The position numbers and the translations under genes were made by a program. Below, piece by piece: positions 60,013 through 64,000 of a DNA stretch of 64,000 nt. Position 1 is the first letter of the stretch; each line of letters begins with the position of its first letter. The stretch spans positions 4,712,001 through 4,776,000 of the forward strand of contig NZ_CP107836.1 in assembly GCF_036346615.1 (NCBI RefSeq). Reading direction: 5' to 3'. The stretch is from Streptomyces sp. NBC_00523 (GTDB lineage Bacteria; Actinomycetota; Actinomycetes; Streptomycetales; Streptomycetaceae). Below the pieces are notes generated by a model. That model did not search any database. It was not told the origin of the DNA and worked only from the letters and a program-made list of their open reading frames with translations.

Positions 60013-61168
60013 CATCATCTTGGGCGAAGCTCTGGACCTGCTGGTAGACAACCGCGGGAAGAATCCGCCGTTTGAATCATCCGGAGTTCCGGTCATTTCA
60101 GCTAAGGCCATCAAGCGTGGAACGATCGCCCTCAGTGAAGCCCGTTATATCTCGACCGAAACCTATTCGCGATGGATGCCACAACCACTTCGCAGGAACG
60201 ATGTGATCCTCACATCTGAAGCGCCACTCGGGGAATGCGCCCTCGTTTCGGACGATAAGCCGCTTGCGATCGCGCAGCGGTTGTACGCCCTCCGAGGTCG
60301 GTCGGGGGTTCTGGATAGCCGCTTCTTGTTCTATGCGTTCCAGTCGCAAGCGGTGCAGAATGAACTTCATAATCGCTCCAGCGGAACTACTGTTACCGGA
60401 ATTAGGCAACCAGAATTGCTGAAAGTCAGGATTCCAGCCCCTGAATACGGCCAGCAAAAGTCTATCGCAGCCGTACTCGGGGCGTTGGACGACAAGATCG
60501 CCGTCAATGAGCGCATCGCGGCCACGGCGGATGAGCTTATGCGGGCGCATTATGTGAAGCTGGCGGAGGCCTCTGAGGCAATGATCCAGGTTGGCGAACT
60601 AGGGGATCTGGTGCGCCGCACGGTTCCTGTGACGTCACTGGCAGCAGGCGGGAATTACATCGGCCTGGAGCACATGCCTCGTCGGAACATGTGGCTGTCG
60701 ACTTGGGGATCAAGCGGAGAGCTGGCAAGTGCTAAATCCGCTTTCCAAGTTAACCACATCCTTTTCGGGAAGCTCAGGCCGTACTTCCATAAGGTTGGCC
60801 TTGCGTTGACATCGGGTGTCTGCTCCACGGACATTCTCGTTGTCCGGGCCAAGGCCCCGGAGTTTCTCGGATGGCTGCTCCTGTCGCTGTCCAGCGACGA
60901 GGTTGTTAGCCACGCCTCTTCGGTAGGTGACGGAACTCGGATGCCCCGAATCAAATGGAAGGACCTGGGATCCTTCGATGTGGCCTGGCCGGGAAAGGAA
61001 CATGCCTCACAGCTTACTGATCTGGTTGTTCCTCTAGCAGAGAGGATTCAGACGGCAGTTTTCGAGTCCCGCACCCTCGCCACCCTCCGCGACATGCTCC
61101 TCCCCCAACTCATGTCCGGCCGCCTCCGCGTCAAAGACGCCGAGAAGATTGTCGAGGAAAACGTATGA
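60005..61168 (+). CDS. hsdS: Type I specificity subunit HsdS
   Basis: The 387-residue subunit recognises the bipartite DNA target. It has two target-recognition domains (about 1-145 and 190-325). They are separated by a conserved helix region (QQKSIAAVLGALDDKIAVNERIAATADELMRAHY, about 150-185) and followed by a second one (LTDLVVPLAERIQTAVFESRTLATLRDMLLPQLMSGRL). The coding sequence from about 60020 to 61050 is visibly AT-richer and uses more A- or T-ending codons than hsdM and hsdR, pointing to exchange of recognition domains from another source. It overlaps hsdM at the start and hsdR by four bases at the end. Confidence 0.92.
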   Translation: MPDIILGEALDLLVDNRGKNPPFESSGVPVISAKAIKRGTIALSEARYISTETYSRWMPQPLRRNDVILTSEAPLGECALVSDDKPLAIAQRLYALRGRSGVLDSRFLFYAFQSQAVQNELHNRSSGTTVTGIRQPELLKVRIPAPEYGQQKSIAAVLGALDDKIAVNERIAATADELMRAHYVKLAEASEAMIQVGELGDLVRRTVPVTSLAAGGNYIGLEHMPRRNMWLSTWGSSGELASAKSAFQVNHILFGKLRPYFHKVGLALTSGVCSTDILVVRAKAPEFLGWLLLSLSSDEVVSHASSVGDGTRMPRIKWKDLGSFDVAWPGKEHASQLTDLVVPLAERIQTAVFESRTLATLRDMLLPQLMSGRLRVKDAEKIVEENV

Positions 61169-64000
61169 TCACGCACGGGAACGACAACGGCAGCAGCGAC
61201 ACCCCCACTCCCGGCACTCCGACCCCCGACAACTTCCGCCCCCTCGAAATCGATTGGGAGTCCCTCGCCCTCGAAGAGCTCCTGGAGCTCGACTGGCCTA
61301 AGGCCGAGGGAAATGAGCTCGCCCCCGGCTCCGGTCACCGCCGTTCCTGGGACGACCTGATCCTCTACTCCGATCTCCGCGAGGCGATCGAGCGGCTCAA
61401 CCCCGCCCTCCCCTCGGAGGCTGTCCGCGAGGCCCTGGCGACCGCCGCGACCCCGGCCTCCCAGGACACGTACGAGGAGAACCGGACTGCGCACGGCTAC
61501 CTGACCGACGGCGTCCACTCCGTCACGTATACCGACGCGCTCGGCGCCGAGCACACCCCGACCGTCCGGATTGTCGACCTGGAGCACGTGGACGCGAACA
61601 CGTACCGCGCCGTCCGCCAGGTGACCGTGATCAACGGTGAGCGCAACCGCCGCTTCGACCTCGTCCTGTACGTCAACGGTCTCCCGCTCGCCGTCATCGA
61701 GCTCAAGCGGGCCGGCGACGCGAACGCCACCCTCGCCGCCGCGCACACCCAGATCCGGCACTACGTCGAGGAGTTCCCGACCGCCTTCCGCTACAACGCG
61801 GTCGTGCTGCTCTCCGACGGGATCACTGCGAAGTACGGCACCCCCTTCACCCCGTACGAGCACTTCGCCCCGTGGAACACTGACGAGTTCGGCGCCCGCG
61901 TGGACACCGTGGACGCTGCCGCCGTCCACGCCGACGCCGATGCCGACGTCCCGACCGGCCAGGACCTGGCCCTGCACGGCCTGTTCACCCAGCCCCGCTT
62001 CCTCGCCCTCGTCCGGTCCTTCATCAACTTCGTGCCGGCCAAGCGCATGAAGCGGATCGCGAAGCCGCACCAGTACTTCGCGGTTACCCGTGCCGCCGAC
62101 GCCGTACGCCGTGCTGCCGCGACCGACGGCAAGGCCGGCGTGGTCTGGCACACCCAGGGCTCGGGCAAGTCCGAGGAGATGGTGCTGACCACCAACCTCG
62201 TCATGCGCGACCCCGCCCTGCACAACCCCACCGTGGTGGTCGTCACCGACCGCACCGACCTCGACGATCAGCTCTTCGACACGTTCAAGGAGAGCGAGGT
62301 CCTCCCGGAACAGCCCCACCAGTTCCTCAACCGCGCCGCACTCCGCGAAGAGCTCGCCGCCAAGCGCACCGGCGGCATCCTCTTCACCACCCTGCAGAAG
62401 TTCGGCCGTACCAAGCAGGAGAAGGAGTCCGGGACCGACCACCCGCTCCTCTCCGAGCGGCGCAACATCGTCGTCGTGGTCGACGAGGCCCACCGCAGCC
62501 ACTACGACCACCTCGACGGCTACGCCCGCCACCTGCGCGATGCCCTCCCGCACGCCACGCTGCTCGCCTTCACCGGCACGCCGATCTCCGAGGCCGACCG
62601 CAACACCCGTGAGGTCTTCGGCGACTACATCGACACCTACGACCTCAAACGGGCCGCCGACGACGGCGCGACCGTGAAGGTCTACCACGAGAGCCGCGTC
62701 GTCCAGCTTGTCCTCGACCGCGACGTCGACCCCACCGCCATCGACACCGAGGCCGACCGCATCACCGACGGCCTGGACGACACCGAGCGCACCCGCGTCG
62801 AGCAGGCCGTCGCCACCATGAACGCCATGTACGGCGCCCCCGCCCGGATACGCGACCTGACCCAGGACCTGGTCGAACACTGGGAAACCCGCCGTGCGGC
62901 CATGCTGCCCTTCGTCGCGGACGCCGATGACGCACCCGGCGGCGCCCCCGGCAAGGCGATGCTCGTCTGCGCCACCCGCGAGATCTGTGTCCGCGTCTAT
63001 GACGCCCTGCGCGAACTGCGCCCGGACTGGCACACGGACGACCCCACCACCGGCGCCATGAAGATCGTTTATTCCTCGGACTCCCGTAAGGACTCCAAGG
63101 AACTGCGCGCCCACGCCCTGCGCGACTCACAGCGCAAGGCCGTCATCAACCGCGCCAAGGACCCCGAGGACGAACTCCAGCTCCTCATCGTCAACAACAT
63201 GCTCCTGACCGGCTTCGACGCGCCGTCCATCCACACCATGTACCTGGACCGGCCGCTGCGCGGCGCCGGCCTGATGCAGGCCCTCGCCCGCGTCAACCGC
63301 CGCTTCCGCAAGAAGGAGGAGGGCCTCCTCGTCGGCTACGCCCCCCTCACCGAGAACCTCCAGAAGGCCATCGCCGAGTACTCCGCCGACGACCAGGCCG
63401 ACCGGACCCTCGGCCAGGACATCGACCGCGCCCTGGACGAACTCCGCAACGAGTACGACATCCTCGACCAGATGCTCCTCGGCTGGAACTGGCGCGAACG
63501 CCTCTCCCGCCCCGACCCGAAAGCCTTCGTCAAGGCGGCCTACACCACGGCCGAGTACCTCCGCAGCCCCGCCACCCCGGGCAACAACCCCGACCAGCTC
63601 GACGACCCGAACCAGACCCTCAGCCGCCGCTTCCGCGAACACGGCTACCGCCTGGAACGCTTCTTCGCCCTCGCCGGCTCCTCCGCCGACATCTCCTCCC
63701 GGTTCACCGACCAGCCGTACTGGAAGCGCGACATCCAGTTCCTCGTCGAGGTCCGTACGTACATGGCGAAGCTCGACGCCATGGATCGCGAGGCCCAGGG
63801 CCTGCCCGTCGCCCGCGATGTCGCCCTCTACCTCTCCCAGCTCACCTCCGCCGTCGTAGAGACCGGCGGCGTCACCGACCTCTTCTCCGAGGCCGGACTG
63901 GACAAGGCCGACCTCACCCACCTCAACGACGCCCTCGTCGGCCGCCTGCAGAACAGCGAAACCCCGCACCTGGCCGCCGAAGCCCTGCGCCGCCTCGTCG
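61165..64000 (+). CDS. hsdR: Type I restriction endonuclease HsdR (3' truncated by window)
   Basis: The first 945 codons are present; the gene runs off the window. An N-terminal PD-(D/E)xK nuclease has D165 and E179-x-K181 (VIELKR). The helicase/translocase that follows has Walker A GSGKS at 332-336, DEAH at 440-443, FTGTP (motif III) and a motif VI region around QALARVNRRF. It should cleave unmethylated DNA after ATP-driven translocation. ATG 61165 overlaps the hsdS stop (ATGA), so M, S and R are coupled. The helicase C-terminal half and HsdM-contact region lie partly or wholly outside the window. Confidence 0.93.
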   Translation, partial: MITHGNDNGSSDTPTPGTPTPDNFRPLEIDWESLALEELLELDWPKAEGNELAPGSGHRRSWDDLILYSDLREAIERLNPALPSEAVREALATAATPASQDTYEENRTAHGYLTDGVHSVTYTDALGAEHTPTVRIVDLEHVDANTYRAVRQVTVINGERNRRFDLVLYVNGLPLAVIELKRAGDANATLAAAHTQIRHYVEEFPTAFRYNAVVLLSDGITAKYGTPFTPYEHFAPWNTDEFGARVDTVDAAAVHADADADVPTGQDLALHGLFTQPRFLALVRSFINFVPAKRMKRIAKPHQYFAVTRAADAVRRAAATDGKAGVVWHTQGSGKSEEMVLTTNLVMRDPALHNPTVVVVTDRTDLDDQLFDTFKESEVLPEQPHQFLNRAALREELAAKRTGGILFTTLQKFGRTKQEKESGTDHPLLSERRNIVVVVDEAHRSHYDHLDGYARHLRDALPHATLLAFTGTPISEADRNTREVFGDYIDTYDLKRAADDGATVKVYHESRVVQLVLDRDVDPTAIDTEADRITDGLDDTERTRVEQAVATMNAMYGAPARIRDLTQDLVEHWETRRAAMLPFVADADDAPGGAPGKAMLVCATREICVRVYDALRELRPDWHTDDPTTGAMKIVYSSDSRKDSKELRAHALRDSQRKAVINRAKDPEDELQLLIVNNMLLTGFDAPSIHTMYLDRPLRGAGLMQALARVNRRFRKKEEGLLVGYAPLTENLQKAIAEYSADDQADRTLGQDIDRALDELRNEYDILDQMLLGWNWRERLSRPDPKAFVKAAYTTAEYLRSPATPGNNPDQLDDPNQTLSRRFREHGYRLERFFALAGSSADISSRFTDQPYWKRDIQFLVEVRTYMAKLDAMDREAQGLPVARDVALYLSQLTSAVVETGGVTDLFSEAGLDKADLTHLNDALVGRLQNSETPHLAAEALRRLV

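Noticed and set aside
54082..64000. BREX, DISARM or Pgl-type phage defence
   Set aside because: There is no PglX-like solo methylase with PglZ phosphatase, no DrmA/B/C and no BrxC/L-type ATPase in the window. The genes fit a type I restriction system with extra partners.
52934..64000. Integrated prophage or integrative element
   Set aside because: No integrase, excisionase pair, tRNA target, structural phage gene or transfer gene is visible, and codon use of most genes matches the chromosome.

Overview
The window is a very GC-rich, densely coded actinobacterial chromosome segment, almost certainly from a Streptomyces species. Supporting this are the strong G/C third-position bias, frequent GTG starts, a WhiB-like regulator, an ahpC-ahpD/oxyR locus with divergent promoters, a polyphosphate glucokinase, two unrelated fumarases, DUF1707 and DUF4245 proteins, and a SpoIIE-type phosphatase carrying its own ATPase domain. 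From memory, the order (oxyR-ahpCD, penicillin-binding protein, fumC, fumB, wblI, glpX, xseAB, ispH, ppgK) matches a conserved core region of Streptomyces chromosomes. I see no rRNA, tRNA, insertion sequence, integrase or CRISPR array.

Layout. 1-10 kb: housekeeping and stress genes (methyltransferase tail, small secreted proteins, aldo/keto reductase, isoprenyl diphosphate synthase, PhoH-family PIN-ATPase, secreted transglycosylase, AI-2E-type permease, and the AhpC/AhpD peroxide defence with its regulator OxyR). 10-15 kb: a PadR-regulated FtsX-type ABC transporter, then a Band 7/SPFH membrane protein overlapping a ribbon-helix-helix gene. 15-29 kb: a cell-envelope block with a bifunctional penicillin-binding protein, a 1,325-residue secreted protein joining a transglycosylase-like domain, a golvesin-like domain and an SGNH esterase domain, a small membrane partner, a phosphatase/anti-sigma-like regulator, FumC, and a second SGNH hydrolase with a ricin-type lectin domain. 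29-44 kb: M18 aminopeptidase, MFS exporter with a divergent LuxR-type regulator, class I fumarase, DUF1707/LiaF-like protein, WblI, GlpX, exodeoxyribonuclease VII, an amino-acid permease, IspH and polyphosphate glucokinase. 44-52 kb: a probable iron-siderophore uptake operon (AraC regulator, ATPase, binding lipoprotein, fused double permease) followed by a C39-like papain-fold protein and an Eis-type acetyltransferase, then the YchF ATPase.

Downstream of YchF (from about 53 kb) the content becomes accessory and continues to the window edge. It holds a VapBC-like toxin-antitoxin pair, an orphan coding remnant, a TIGR04141/DUF6119-family gene, and, divergently, a four-gene operon: an HTH-bearing HsdM-like protein that has lost both methyltransferase signature motifs, then active-looking HsdM, HsdS and HsdR of a type I restriction-modification system. 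HsdR is cut by the window end. A perfect 8+8 bp palindrome sits between the divergent arms. The HsdS gene is markedly AT-richer than its neighbours.

The best candidate for something undescribed is this defence island: a type I system with a duplicated, catalytically dead, DNA-binding methylase paralogue, a divergent protein of unknown function and a shared operator-like site. Secondary candidates are the transglycosylase-golvesin-esterase fusion, the SPFH/RHH operon with its composite operator, and the peptidase-like and acetyltransferase genes attached to the siderophore operon. Many promoters here show a -10-like box 6-9 bp before the start codon, suggesting leaderless transcripts.
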